Source: Proteobacteria bacterium 005FR1
Lineage (GTDB): Bacteria > Pseudomonadota > Gammaproteobacteria > Pseudomonadales > Cellvibrionaceae
Direction of reading: 5' to 3'
DNA: 64,000 nucleotides
Assembly (NCBI GenBank): GCA_026192395.1
Contig: WACF01000001.1
Span: 3,036,309-3,100,308, forward strand
Shown: positions 55,655 through 64,000 of the stretch, piece by piece
Layout: each line of letters starts with the position of its first letter
Position numbering within the stretch: position 1 is the first letter of the stretch
The notes under the pieces: generated by a model
What the model was told of the DNA's origin: nothing
The model's database searches: none
Seen by the model: only the letters and a program-made list of their open reading frames with translations
Made by a program: the position numbers and the translations under genes

Positions 55655-56055
55655 TAATTAACTGGACACCCATGTTAATGAACTAACCTGGACAAGTAAC
55701 GGGGCCCAGTGTTCAGACCCGTACAAAGCGCCACCATCACCGTGGTTTAAGAGGGATTTCCGGAAAAGTAGACGTCGTAATGCTGTGTAATCGAGCGAGT
55801 GAGATCGAAAGCGTCGCTGACTGGTCGATCAGGCCAAACGGAAGGACGTAGAGATCAGCGTTCATCTGATGTTAGGAGCCGCTGCCGGTATATCTAACTG
55901 AATAACAACGCACCGGAGCGCCCCGGTGTACGTCGATAATCCAGCTCTCGGCCGTCACCAGTTACACTGATAGTCGAGTTGCCGTGCAGAAGCTGACTAC
56001 CTCAGTAATTCTTACGCCTGGATATTCTATGGGAGCGACTTGGCACTCGCAGCTC

Positions 56056-56259
56056 ATGTCCTGCTGCCGTACTAAGTTGGTTATCTGCTCTCTATTGATA
56101 ATAGCTGCAATGGGATTGCTGCCAACTATCTCTCTAGCTCAAATCGATTCTCCAAGCGGCAGCGACGGATCGGTTGGGAGCAACCCTTTCGCACTGGTTG
56201 GCGATGGCCCTAAAGCCCTTACGTGGACACCCAAGCTAGGAGCAGACGTCAGCCGCTAA
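56056..56259 (+). pseudogene. Exported-protein fragment ending in the repeat
   Basis: The frame of 67 residues begins with a good signal peptide (MSCCRTKLVICSLLIIAAMG, ending SLAQ) and a Ser/Gly/Asp stretch (SPSGSDGSVGSNPFAL), then ends in the 47-bp repeat. It looks like the N-terminus of a longer exported protein cut short by rearrangement. ATG 56029 and an earlier start are also in frame. No strong ribosome binding site. It could be a real small protein. Confidence 0.4.
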
Positions 56260-56260
56260 G
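56214..56260 (+). repeat. 47-bp direct repeat, copy 2
   Basis: Identical to 55608-55654 over 47 bases and in the same orientation. The bases flanking the copies differ. Confidence 0.95.
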
Positions 56261-56417
56261 GGTCGACGCCGGCCGCGTGAGGTGAAGCGGTGAAAAGCAG
56301 CACGATTAAGCAGGCAGTTGTTGGGAAATCGGGTGAATAGAGGGAGTTATGGGAAGGGCGGCGCACGAAAGGGCAAATCGATCTGACCGGCCTCGGTTCT
56401 AAAAGCTGTTTTGAGAT

Positions 56418-56789
56418 TTAGCTGAGCAACTTTGCCCCGGAGAGCCCCGGTGTTCGTCGGTACCCTTTCTGCTGGCAGCAGCGCTTGAGAGAATGCCAGC
56501 CGCCGACCAGGCGCTTGAACTGATTTTCGAAGTGTTTCGTCGCGAACAACCAGTTGTTAGGATCGATCTGAAGACGCGTGAGGATGGGAGGCAGATTGGA
56601 GGGAATTGAGCCACTCTTGTCTTCTCTGATGATACGCCCTGTCCAGTCCAGCAGCTCCAAATAGTCCGTCAACTTGAAATGCACCTTAAATGGACACCCT
56701 GTTAAGCAGACCTTAAATGACCTTAGAATTATATGTGTAAACCTCCCCTTTTTAGGGTCAGGCATAACTAGAGTTTTCCACCTGCTCAT
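56418..56789 (-). pseudogene. Remnant of a REP-associated tyrosine transposase (C-terminal part)
   Basis: The C-terminal region of the frame (TDYLELLDWTGRIIREDKSG, then PPILTRLQIDPNNWLFATKHFENQFKRLVG and YRRTPGL) matches the tail of Y1/REP-associated transposases (TnpA_REP). The HUH and tyrosine parts are absent; the upstream 35 or so residues are unrelated. It marks this as a former mobile-element site. Confidence 0.6.
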
Positions 56790-56886
56790 GTAAAGTCAGA
56801 CACTGTGAGGGGGTGAGGTTTTCAAGGGACAGCGCAGCACTGGCAACAACAGGCTGGGCAGCTTCACAAGATAAGGAAAAACAATA

Positions 56887-58356
56887 ATGAAAACGTACTT
56901 CTATACTGCGGCTCTTCTTTTATGGGCCATTGCCTCGGGCCCGGTGAGAGCGAGCCTAAAAGACTGGTCAGCGTATACCTCGGAAAACTTCGTCATTTAT
57001 ACCGATGCCCGCGAACGACAGGCGACGGAACTGCTCGAGGATTTCGAGACGTTCCGGCATGTTGTGCTCGGGGTAACCGGTATTGCAAATAAACCGGAAG
57101 ATCATCGTCTCGTGATCATGATGTACTCGAGGAAAACCGAGTTCAAAGAAATCAGACCCTCCGAACACGTTGCGGGCTTCTACCACCATTCGGACGCTGG
57201 TCCGCGGATGGTAGTCGGTCCAGGTTTCGGCATGGATGCATCGGTGATTCTCTTCCATGAGTACGTTCACCACCTCATGAGCCAACGGATGGATATCAAC
57301 TATCCCGGCTGGTATATGGAGGGATTTGCGGAGCTGCTCTCCGCAACCAGGATCCGCCGCAACAAAGTGACCGTCGGCGCAATCCCCAAACACCGGGTTG
57401 CCGACATTTCGCATCTTGGCAGGATCAGCGTAAGAGAATTGATCGATCCCAACTACGACACCGGATCGCTGAGAGGCGGCGCTCGCTTCTATGCCACTGC
57501 GTGGCTCTTTATGCATTTTCTGCAGTTCTCCCCGCTCGAGACCGAATCGCCACTGAAGGAGCAAACTGCCGACTACCTGAAAAGACTCAATCGGGGCGAG
57601 AACCCGCTTGAAGCCTTCAATGCCAGCTATGGCATGACCCCGGAAGATATGGACGGACTGCTTGGCAGATATCAGCGCAAGCGGCGCTATACGGTTCTCT
57701 CGACAGAGGTGGAAGCCTATGCGGGTGGGATCGTGAGACGAGAGCTGTCGCCTGCCGAGCGCAGCTATCTCCTTGCGGACCTGGCATGGCGGTTGGACAG
57801 AACGGACATCGCACTGGAGTATCTGCGTGATCTCGAAAACAACGCCCATGGTTATGCACGCGCGCTAGCCCTGCAGGCGCTGCTGGAAAATTCCCGGAAT
57901 AATCTCGACGAGGCAGACCGCCTGCGAAGCGCTGCGCTTGAGCTAGGAGAAGAGGATAGCCGGGTCCAGTCCACACTCGCCAGCATGGAGTGGAACAATC
58001 TCGAGCGCAGCGGCGACCCGGCATTTCTCAGCAGCACGCTCAGGCACAGCCAGAGAGCGGCTGAACTGGACTCCATGAATCTGGAAGCCCATAAATATCA
58101 ATGGATGTCGCACGCCCGCAATAACGAGCCAATAGAAGCAGCGAAAAGCATGATGGAAGTCTATCGATTGTACCCAACGAGCATCGAGATAAATGCAGAA
58201 ATCGGTCTCTACCTCTTGAGGCTCAAGGAGCCGAGATTGGCGCGCCCCTTCATTGATCGCGTTCACAATTGGTCCCACTCGCGTAGCCAGAAGGAGGCCT
58301 TCAAGAAGATGCTCGAGGAAATAGATGTTGAGCTTTCTCGTCCTGCGCAGCCTTAA
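56887..58356 (+). CDS. Secreted HExxH metalloprotease with C-terminal helical repeats
   Basis: The 489-residue protein has a signal peptide (ending PVRAS), then a gluzincin-type domain (about 25-260) with ILFHEYVHHLMSQR as the zinc site and, 25 residues on, GWYMEGFAELLSA with the third ligand glutamate. This resembles DUF1570-type proteases. The C-terminal half (about 290-480) has TPR-like helix pairs (ALEYLRDLENNAHGYARALALQALLE). AGATAAGGA precedes the ATG. The frame ends before a membrane gene with an HEQAH motif. Confidence 0.8.
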   Translation: MKTYFYTAALLLWAIASGPVRASLKDWSAYTSENFVIYTDARERQATELLEDFETFRHVVLGVTGIANKPEDHRLVIMMYSRKTEFKEIRPSEHVAGFYHHSDAGPRMVVGPGFGMDASVILFHEYVHHLMSQRMDINYPGWYMEGFAELLSATRIRRNKVTVGAIPKHRVADISHLGRISVRELIDPNYDTGSLRGGARFYATAWLFMHFLQFSPLETESPLKEQTADYLKRLNRGENPLEAFNASYGMTPEDMDGLLGRYQRKRRYTVLSTEVEAYAGGIVRRELSPAERSYLLADLAWRLDRTDIALEYLRDLENNAHGYARALALQALLENSRNNLDEADRLRSAALELGEEDSRVQSTLASMEWNNLERSGDPAFLSSTLRHSQRAAELDSMNLEAHKYQWMSHARNNEPIEAAKSMMEVYRLYPTSIEINAEIGLYLLRLKEPRLARPFIDRVHNWSHSRSQKEAFKKMLEEIDVELSRPAQP

Positions 58357-58454
58357 CCGGCGGGAAAATTCGATTCTTGCGGACCTTGGCGGCGGAGGCT
58401 TACAGTTAGATCACATCATCCGCCGCTGTTCCGGATACAAATGGGCGAAGTCGT

Positions 58455-58970
58455 ATGAGCATGAGACAGAAGATCGCAGGGATAGCCGGGCCACTGAGGC
58501 CAACCTTGCAGACCCCGGCTGTTTGCATGTTGGCAGGGGGGGTGGGAAAGCTCTGGGCGTGCCCATACACCCTGCTTGGTTTCGTCTACGGCTGCGTCGG
58601 TTACATAGTCGGAAATCTCGCATGCGTGCTAGGAACGGTAACAGTCCGCCCCAGGTGCACCATTGGCAACAACGCCATTCAATTTCTCGCCAACCCCCTA
58701 ATGCGACCGCGAGCGGCGGTTGCCATTGGCAACACGATTTCCTACGGGTGCGGATCCGGTCCTGAGAAGTATGGCGCTTACGGTGATCGGCAGGCGCAGA
58801 TCGGTTTGCACGAACAAGCGCATACATTTCAGTACCAACTCCTGGGTCCCTTTTTCTTTCCCGTTTATATGCTCTTCGGTGGCTTCTCCGGACCTGCCGG
58901 TAACCCGCTCGAGCGAGCGGCGCAGGACTATGCCAAAGGCATCGGATCCTGGTGGCCAAGTCGGCTGTGA
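58455..58970 (+). CDS. Membrane protein with HEQAH motif
   Basis: The 171-residue protein has hydrophobic stretches near residues 38-62 and 130-150. The conserved-looking middle IGLHEQAHTFQYQLLGPFFFP, followed by GNPLERAAQDY, matches small membrane proteins with a metal-binding-like HExxH. Whether it is a protease is unknown. It lies 100 bases after the secreted protease and may be functionally linked. Confidence 0.65.
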   Translation: MSMRQKIAGIAGPLRPTLQTPAVCMLAGGVGKLWACPYTLLGFVYGCVGYIVGNLACVLGTVTVRPRCTIGNNAIQFLANPLMRPRAAVAIGNTISYGCGSGPEKYGAYGDRQAQIGLHEQAHTFQYQLLGPFFFPVYMLFGGFSGPAGNPLERAAQDYAKGIGSWWPSRL

Positions 58971-59287
58971 AACCGCACTTAGCCCTGCGTCGTTCTGCGC
59001 GAACAAAAAACATTTAAGCTGCCACCGGAATACTTGGCGTATTGTTCGGGTTTCCCTTTTTTGCCATCTCTATTCAATCCCGCGTCTTCGGAGGTACGCG
59101 ACGACACTGCAGCGTATTCTGAAGTGTTTTCCTTAGGCCGCGGATTTTGCAGAAGAAACCTGCTGACAATCGGTAGGCCCAAGCCTCGGCTTCGCGAACA
59201 AAAAGTTGACTCTCCATCCGAAAAAAGGCACCTTTTCTTCCGCTAGGACACACCTCATCGATAAACATAAGAACTGAGGAATTTGCA
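58971..59287. other. Intergenic region before the TonB-dependent receptor
   Basis: About 317 bases with no recognised gene. A TGAGGA ribosome binding site ahead of ATG 59288 is visible. Promoter not identified. Confidence 0.45.
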
Positions 59288-62200
59288 ATGGAAAATAAAC
59301 CACTCCGCCTGGCAGCGGTGGGAATTGCGTTGTCTACCTTTCTGCCTACCTCCTTTTCACAAGAAGCAGCCATCGAAGAAATCGTCGTAACCGGTTCCTT
59401 CATCAAGCGCGACAGTTTTGATTCTTCCGTGCCGGTGACCGTCGTTGGTGCTGAAGACATCGAAGCAGCCGCCACCCCGAATCTGGGTGAAGTTCTTTCG
59501 AACCAGACCATGAATTTCGGCACCGATTTCCAGGCCGCCACCTACTCGGCACGTGGCCAGATCGGTACCAATTCTCAGGCCAACCTGAGGGGTCTCGGGG
59601 ATCGTGCCACGCTCGACCTGATCGACGGCAAACGTTCGGCGAATGGAAACCTCAACAACTCCTTGCCACAGATCGCCATCCAGCGTATCGACATTCTGAC
59701 CGATGGCGCGTCTGCGCTGTATGGAACGGATGCGGTGGCCGGGGTCGTTAACGTGATAACCAACAAGCGCTTCGAGGGCACCAAGTTTCAGTTCTTTCGA
59801 ACGCAAACAGACGACCGCGCGTGGGATAGCAACGTCTACGAATTCATGAACGGATCGTCCACCGACAATGGCCACTTTGCGTTTGCGCTCTCCTATTCAG
59901 AGTCCAGCGAATTGCAGCAAGTCGAACGCCCGGAATTTCTGCGCAAGGGCTTCTCCCGATCAGGCACCGGCAACCCAGGCGACTGGAGCGTGCCGCAACG
60001 AGACGAAACTGGCGCTCTGACAGGCGAATACACCCGACTGCGAGATCCCGGCTGCGGTGTGGAAAACGGGTCGGGCACCGATGTGGGAGTGAAAAACAAT
60101 TACCGCAGCGGTGTGCCCTTGTCTGACGGTAACTGCGGTCTTCAATTCGGGGAGTTCTGGAACTACGCCAATCCGCAAGATAAGTTCAGTCTCTGGTCCA
60201 ATTTCGAATACAAGTTCAGCGACGACGTGCACAACCAACTGGATCTGATTGTCTCGCGTCTTGACACCGACAGTCGCGGCTCACCCCAGAACCCCGGTGG
60301 ACGCACCGAGGAGTTCCCGATCGTGCTGGGCGATCATCCCGGGAATCCTTATCGGGCGATGACGCCGGACGGTCAGCTGCTCTATGCGCGGGATGCGGAT
60401 GGCGATGGCGTACCGGACCGGGCCGCCGGCACGGACGTTGACGATAACGGAGTGCCCGATGTGATCCTGGCGGCCGATCCCTTTGATTCCGCTGCCGGTA
60501 TTCCCTTCTACGAAGACGTGGATGTGGTCGCCTTGCGTATTTTCGGCAAGCTTGGAGCCAAGCCTTCCGCCTTCAACGCCGACGGTTCCAACACCGGTAG
60601 TGCGACCTTCGACACGGTTGACTACCGGATCTCGGACACCCTCACCTGGACGGTCCCCAACAGCAGCTGGGACGTCACCGCCGGCTTCGTCTATCAGCGC
60701 AATCTCCTGAACCTGGTGGAGAAGAATACCAGCCAGGGTGCGCTGGTGCATGGCCTGCAGGGATCGCTTGTGCCGACGCCGACAAGTGGGGGCGCGACCT
60801 ACTGGAACCCCTTCGCCACTCAGGAGCTGTATTGCCAGAACGGCGCATGCGCACCCAGTCCGTCGGCCTTCAATCCGGACAATGGCGAGATTGTTCACTA
60901 CCCCAACACCCAGGAAGTGGTGGACGCCATCAACATCGAAGCGATCAGCACGGAAGACACAACCTTTTATACTTATGACCTGATGGCAACCGGTGATCTG
61001 TTCGAGTTGCCTACTGGCGACATGATGAAGACGGCGTTCGGTTACCAATACCGTAACGACGAACTTGATGTGGACCTGGACGATTCGCGCAATCGTTGCG
61101 ACTGGCACGAAGGCGGCTGCGGCTATGACTACAACGAAAGCCAGGATGTGCACTCTGTTTTCTTCGAACTGCTGGCGCCATTCAACAACACAGGCTTCGG
61201 TGATCTTGAGCTGACCCTGGCTGGAAGATTTACCGACTATGGCGGCGCGATTGGCAGTTCAACAGATCCCAAGATCGCAGTCCTCTATCAGCCCATAAGC
61301 ACGGTATCTCTCCGCGCCTCCTGGAGTACCGCGTTCATTGCGCCGACCATCGAACAGCAGTTTGAGCCCACCGACTGCGGCCTTCAGACAGCCTTTGATC
61401 CCATCGCCGGCGACATCGATAGCTCGAACTCCTTCAGGGTAGCCTGCAATCGCGGTAACCCGGAATTAGAGCCCGAGACTGCGACGGTGTACAACATTGG
61501 CGGTTCGCTTGCACTGCTCGATGGTGATCTGGATCTTGGTTTGGACTATGCGGTATATGATTTCGAAGATCGCATCGCAACCACCACCATGAACCAGATC
61601 CTGCAGCGCGACGCGCAAGCTTACCTCGCCGCCGGCAATACAGTGGGCGATCGCGATCAGATCCTCGCCTGGAATGCCGGCCCCGGAGATCAGGCGATTT
61701 ATCGCGACTCCACCGGGATCGTCACCCGTGTGGACGTTGGGCGTTTGAACGCGCAGCAGATGAAGCACGTCGCCTGGGATATCTACGCGCGGTACAGCGT
61801 TCCAACCGACAGCTATGGCTTGTTCAGCACCAAGCTAAATGCAACCTACGTGGATGAGTACTCCTACGACCTGGGTTTCGGCATTCCTCCCGCCGACGGC
61901 GCCGGGCGACAGAACGAGGAAGTGGCGGAAGTGCCTCCGATGCCGGAATGGAACGTGAACGCCAATCTCAACTGGTCGTTGGGAGGTCACCTCGCCAACT
62001 TCCGGGTGCGCTGGATTGACGGTTACGAGATGTCCTTCGATTCCGCTGGCTTGCAGCGCGCACAGCAGGCTGTCAACGGAACGCTTGAGCAGGATCCGAT
62101 TATGTATATGGACCTGATATACGCCTACACTTTTGACGGCCTGTTGGGCGACGGTCAGACCCGGCTGGAGCTGGGCGCCTACAATTTGGCGGACGAATTC

Positions 62201-62293
62201 CCCGATCCTATTCTGAACCTGGGTGGAATCGAGACCTTCGTTCACGACGTACGGGGGCGCCGATACACCTTCCGGCTGAGTCACGACTTCTGA
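59288..62293 (+). CDS. TonB-dependent outer-membrane receptor
   Basis: The 1001-residue protein has a signal peptide (ending SFSQ), a TonB box-like EEIVVTGSFIKRD, a plug domain (about 45-160, NLRGLGDRATLDLIDGKR, DGASALYGTDAVAGVVNVIT) and a large beta-barrel ending in FRLSHDF with terminal Phe. The barrel has an insert with Asp-rich calcium-like repeats (DADGDGVPDRAAGTDVDDNG). It belongs to the group that imports siderophores, carbohydrates or other large substrates; the ligand is not clear. A terminator follows. Confidence 0.93.
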   Translation: MENKPLRLAAVGIALSTFLPTSFSQEAAIEEIVVTGSFIKRDSFDSSVPVTVVGAEDIEAAATPNLGEVLSNQTMNFGTDFQAATYSARGQIGTNSQANLRGLGDRATLDLIDGKRSANGNLNNSLPQIAIQRIDILTDGASALYGTDAVAGVVNVITNKRFEGTKFQFFRTQTDDRAWDSNVYEFMNGSSTDNGHFAFALSYSESSELQQVERPEFLRKGFSRSGTGNPGDWSVPQRDETGALTGEYTRLRDPGCGVENGSGTDVGVKNNYRSGVPLSDGNCGLQFGEFWNYANPQDKFSLWSNFEYKFSDDVHNQLDLIVSRLDTDSRGSPQNPGGRTEEFPIVLGDHPGNPYRAMTPDGQLLYARDADGDGVPDRAAGTDVDDNGVPDVILAADPFDSAAGIPFYEDVDVVALRIFGKLGAKPSAFNADGSNTGSATFDTVDYRISDTLTWTVPNSSWDVTAGFVYQRNLLNLVEKNTSQGALVHGLQGSLVPTPTSGGATYWNPFATQELYCQNGACAPSPSAFNPDNGEIVHYPNTQEVVDAINIEAISTEDTTFYTYDLMATGDLFELPTGDMMKTAFGYQYRNDELDVDLDDSRNRCDWHEGGCGYDYNESQDVHSVFFELLAPFNNTGFGDLELTLAGRFTDYGGAIGSSTDPKIAVLYQPISTVSLRASWSTAFIAPTIEQQFEPTDCGLQTAFDPIAGDIDSSNSFRVACNRGNPELEPETATVYNIGGSLALLDGDLDLGLDYAVYDFEDRIATTTMNQILQRDAQAYLAAGNTVGDRDQILAWNAGPGDQAIYRDSTGIVTRVDVGRLNAQQMKHVAWDIYARYSVPTDSYGLFSTKLNATYVDEYSYDLGFGIPPADGAGRQNEEVAEVPPMPEWNVNANLNWSLGGHLANFRVRWIDGYEMSFDSAGLQRAQQAVNGTLEQDPIMYMDLIYAYTFDGLLGDGQTRLELGAYNLADEFPDPILNLGGIETFVHDVRGRRYTFRLSHDF

Positions 62294-62323
62294 TCGCCGT
62301 TTGCTGACACACGGTCGAGTCGC

Positions 62324-62354
62324 AAAGCCCCGATTGTATGGTCGGGGCTTTTTT
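62324..62354 (+). terminator. Rho-independent terminator after the receptor
   Basis: AAAGCCCCGA (62324-62333) pairs with TCGGGGC and the following T residues (62342-62354), with an 8-base loop. Ends the receptor transcript. Confidence 0.93.
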
Positions 62355-62538
62355 ATCGACGGGTTTTCACGTCCCGCACGAGTAGGGCCTGCAGACAAGA
62401 TGCAAATTGCGACTAGTGTCTCTGCGGGATAATCCTTCGCGTCATCTCTGTCACCTCATACTTCCTATGTGTGAACTTCCACGCTGAAACACATCTATAA
62501 CTGCAACATTGATCAGGATGATGTATTCGGGAGGCGTT

Positions 62539-63864
62539 ATGCAGTTCGTCCGTTTGGCGAGGATGGCTTTTGTTTTTTGTTGCCTGGCAGTCACAATGGT
62601 GGGCTGTGGCGGCGGGGGCGGTAGTAGTTCGTCGGGACCCGCTACGCAGGAACAATCAGGCTCGGGTTCCGGAGGCGGTAATCAGGGAACCGGGGACGGT
62701 GCTAGCGATGACGGAGGCTCTGGTTCTGACGGCGGCGCTGGCTCTGGCGAAGGCGACGGTGGCGCGGTCACTCGTAGCTATCTCGCCCCGAACAACTACG
62801 CAACGGTTTCCGACTGCCTTCCGTTCAAAGGGAGCGAAGTGAGCGAACTGAAAATATTCTTCCTGAATATTGGCAGTGTTCCCCACTTCGATGCCATCGT
62901 TGACGACGCGGTCGCCGACTTTGAAAACATTTCTCCCTGGAATGAATTCTCACAAAACGTCGCCTTCTACCGGCTCGACCTGAGCGATCCCGCCGCGCTG
63001 GGATGCGACGGCAGCGGCAGGTACAGCTGCGATGACGAAAAGGTTCACCAGGCCATCCAGGCGCAATGTTCGGTTGACGATGTAAGAGGCATCCTCAAGA
63101 TTGCCTTGGCAGAAGCGGACCACTTTGGCGCGTTGGGTGAAGTCACCTATGTCACCACTCGCCCGGAATGGGTCGAGCAAAGCGAGGTGGTCGACCGGCT
63201 GGGTCAGATGGTGATTCACCAGGTGGGCCACGATTTTGGCCTGGCAGATTACATGCACGCCAACTACCGTTCCAACGGCCTCGCCATTCAGGGTTGGGAC
63301 AGCGCTGTTTCGCGACAGTGGCTGAATCTGGACGGACCGGGCTGCCCCAAGTGGTGTGACTCCTTCAAACCCGTTGCGGAGTACACGATGTCAGCGAGCG
63401 CCGAGTGCAAGAACTTCACCGATCGCAACTCCTGTGCATCATTCAATCGCAGGGCGGATGGTCAATGTGACGACGTGGATGGCGACGGTCACCCGGACTG
63501 CTGTGCCTGGACGGAAGGCGGCACTGACGACTATTTCGAATCCAGCTGTACGCCGGTTTCCGGAACCGAAGACATCGGTCTGGCCTGCGCCAATAACGCC
63601 GGTTGCTACTATGGTGGTGCGCACGGCAACAATTCCTGGCGGCCAGTGAAAAGCGCTCCGGAGAGCATCATGTTTTCCGAACATGCCGAGGCCTTCGACA
63701 CGGTTTCCCAAGAAGCGATCCGCGAGGTGATGCGGTGCTGTGCATCGGGAGAATCGACGACAGGTGCCTGCGAAGAGTATCGCGAGCAATTCGCCGACTT
63801 TCTCGCCGACGTCATGGAGTTCAAGGACCGACTGGGGTCCTGCGGAGTAGTCGCAGCGCAATAG
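62539..63864 (+). CDS. Metzincin-like surface lipoprotein lacking the catalytic glutamate
   Basis: The 441-residue protein starts at ATG 62539 behind GGGAGG. It has a lipobox (MVGC) followed by a long Gly/Ser/Asp linker (about residues 25-75), then a domain with IHQVGHDFGLADYMH. This fits the metzincin pattern HExxHxxGxxH/D but with Gln at the catalytic Glu position. Several Cys and an Asp-rich DVDGDGHPD calcium-like loop follow. The protein is probably a surface lipoprotein; protease activity is doubtful unless another residue serves as base. Confidence 0.75.
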   Translation: MQFVRLARMAFVFCCLAVTMVGCGGGGGSSSSGPATQEQSGSGSGGGNQGTGDGASDDGGSGSDGGAGSGEGDGGAVTRSYLAPNNYATVSDCLPFKGSEVSELKIFFLNIGSVPHFDAIVDDAVADFENISPWNEFSQNVAFYRLDLSDPAALGCDGSGRYSCDDEKVHQAIQAQCSVDDVRGILKIALAEADHFGALGEVTYVTTRPEWVEQSEVVDRLGQMVIHQVGHDFGLADYMHANYRSNGLAIQGWDSAVSRQWLNLDGPGCPKWCDSFKPVAEYTMSASAECKNFTDRNSCASFNRRADGQCDDVDGDGHPDCCAWTEGGTDDYFESSCTPVSGTEDIGLACANNAGCYYGGAHGNNSWRPVKSAPESIMFSEHAEAFDTVSQEAIREVMRCCASGESTTGACEEYREQFADFLADVMEFKDRLGSCGVVAAQ

Positions 63865-63887
63865 TAAACCGCTCGGCTTCCAGTCAG

Positions 63888-63927
63888 ACCCGTGGCGACC
63901 ATGCGGTTGCCACGGGTCATTGTTTTT
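63888..63927 (+). terminator. Rho-independent terminator
   Basis: ACCCGTGGCGACC (63888-63900) and GGTTGCCACGGGT (63905-63917) form a long stem with one G-T pair, followed by CATTGTTTTT. Confidence 0.85.
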
Positions 63928-64000
63928 GGCCCTTCAGCCTACCTCAGCGGCACCACTCCTGCACTCGCCTTCAAATCACCTCCTGACTGGCATCTGGCAC
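63928..64000. other. Right edge, no feature seen
   Basis: The last 73 bases hold no recognisable gene start or RNA. Confidence 0.4.

Larger units (their letters stand above)
55504..56886. other. Gene-poor accessory region with repeats and fragments
   Basis: About 1.4 kb with two copies of a 47-bp repeat, a short exported-protein fragment and a transposase remnant. Several GGACACCC-type segments recur (for example near 55551, 55618, 55666, 56224 and 56693). I see no complete gene. Confidence 0.6.

Overview
The window reads as chromosomal DNA of a free-living, probably marine gammaproteobacterium. The evidence is moderately high GC by eye, the block tolC / thiC-nudF-yqiB-cpdA-yqiA-parE (an order I know from Pseudomonas and, in part, E. 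coli), a waaA homologue, a TonB-dependent receptor, and many exported proteins of families common in marine gammaproteobacteria. I found no rRNA, tRNA, CRISPR array or intact insertion sequence.

Layout. 1-12.3 kb is housekeeping: a partial FAD oxidoreductase, a TonB-like membrane protein, waaA converging on tolC, a TPP riboswitch leading into thiD-thiC-nudF, then yqiB-like, cpdA, yqiA and parE. 12.4-18.5 kb has a rhomboid protease, a DUF4382 lipoprotein, and two tandem cytochrome c/PQQ-propeller proteins resembling polyvinyl-alcohol dehydrogenase; the first is preceded by a 26-codon ORF whose stop overlaps its start. 18.5-21.5 kb (minus strand) holds three small-to-medium exported proteins of extreme composition, one glutamine-rich with three repeated beta-type domains. 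21.6-28.7 kb is a glycerol-type ABC importer (glpSTPQ, DUF2160, glpV) with an AraC-family regulator upstream.

28.8-34.7 kb is the most interesting part. Two tandem PETase-type polyester hydrolases (plus strand) are divergent from a minus-strand operon of two lipase-foldase-like proteins and an apolipoprotein N-acyltransferase homologue. Each hydrolase gene is preceded by a copy of the same roughly 95-bp upstream element. The paralogues differ at the aromatic substrate-clamp positions, which suggests divided specificity.

34.8-53.6 kb has a YgiQ-type radical SAM protein, a MacAB/Lol-like exporter whose adaptor is separated from its permease and ATPase by three opposite-strand genes, ldhA, two SYLF-domain proteins, a hybrid PAS histidine kinase, a DegV protein, a MOSC gene with an in-frame stop, a BON-domain protein, an exported protein of unknown function, and aidB. 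53.9-56.9 kb is an accessory scar: a fibronectin-III secreted protein, a frameshifted immunity-type gene, a 47-bp direct repeat and a remnant of a REP-associated transposase. 57-64 kb has a secreted HExxH protease with a helical-repeat tail, a membrane protein with an HEQAH motif, a TonB-dependent receptor, and a metzincin-like lipoprotein lacking the catalytic glutamate.

Working together: the PETase pair, the foldase/Lnt operon and the tandem quinoproteins all fit extracellular attack on polyesters or polyalcohols, and the importer, receptor and exported proteases fit uptake of released nutrients. That metabolic link is inference; the gene identities rest on sequence motifs recognised by eye.
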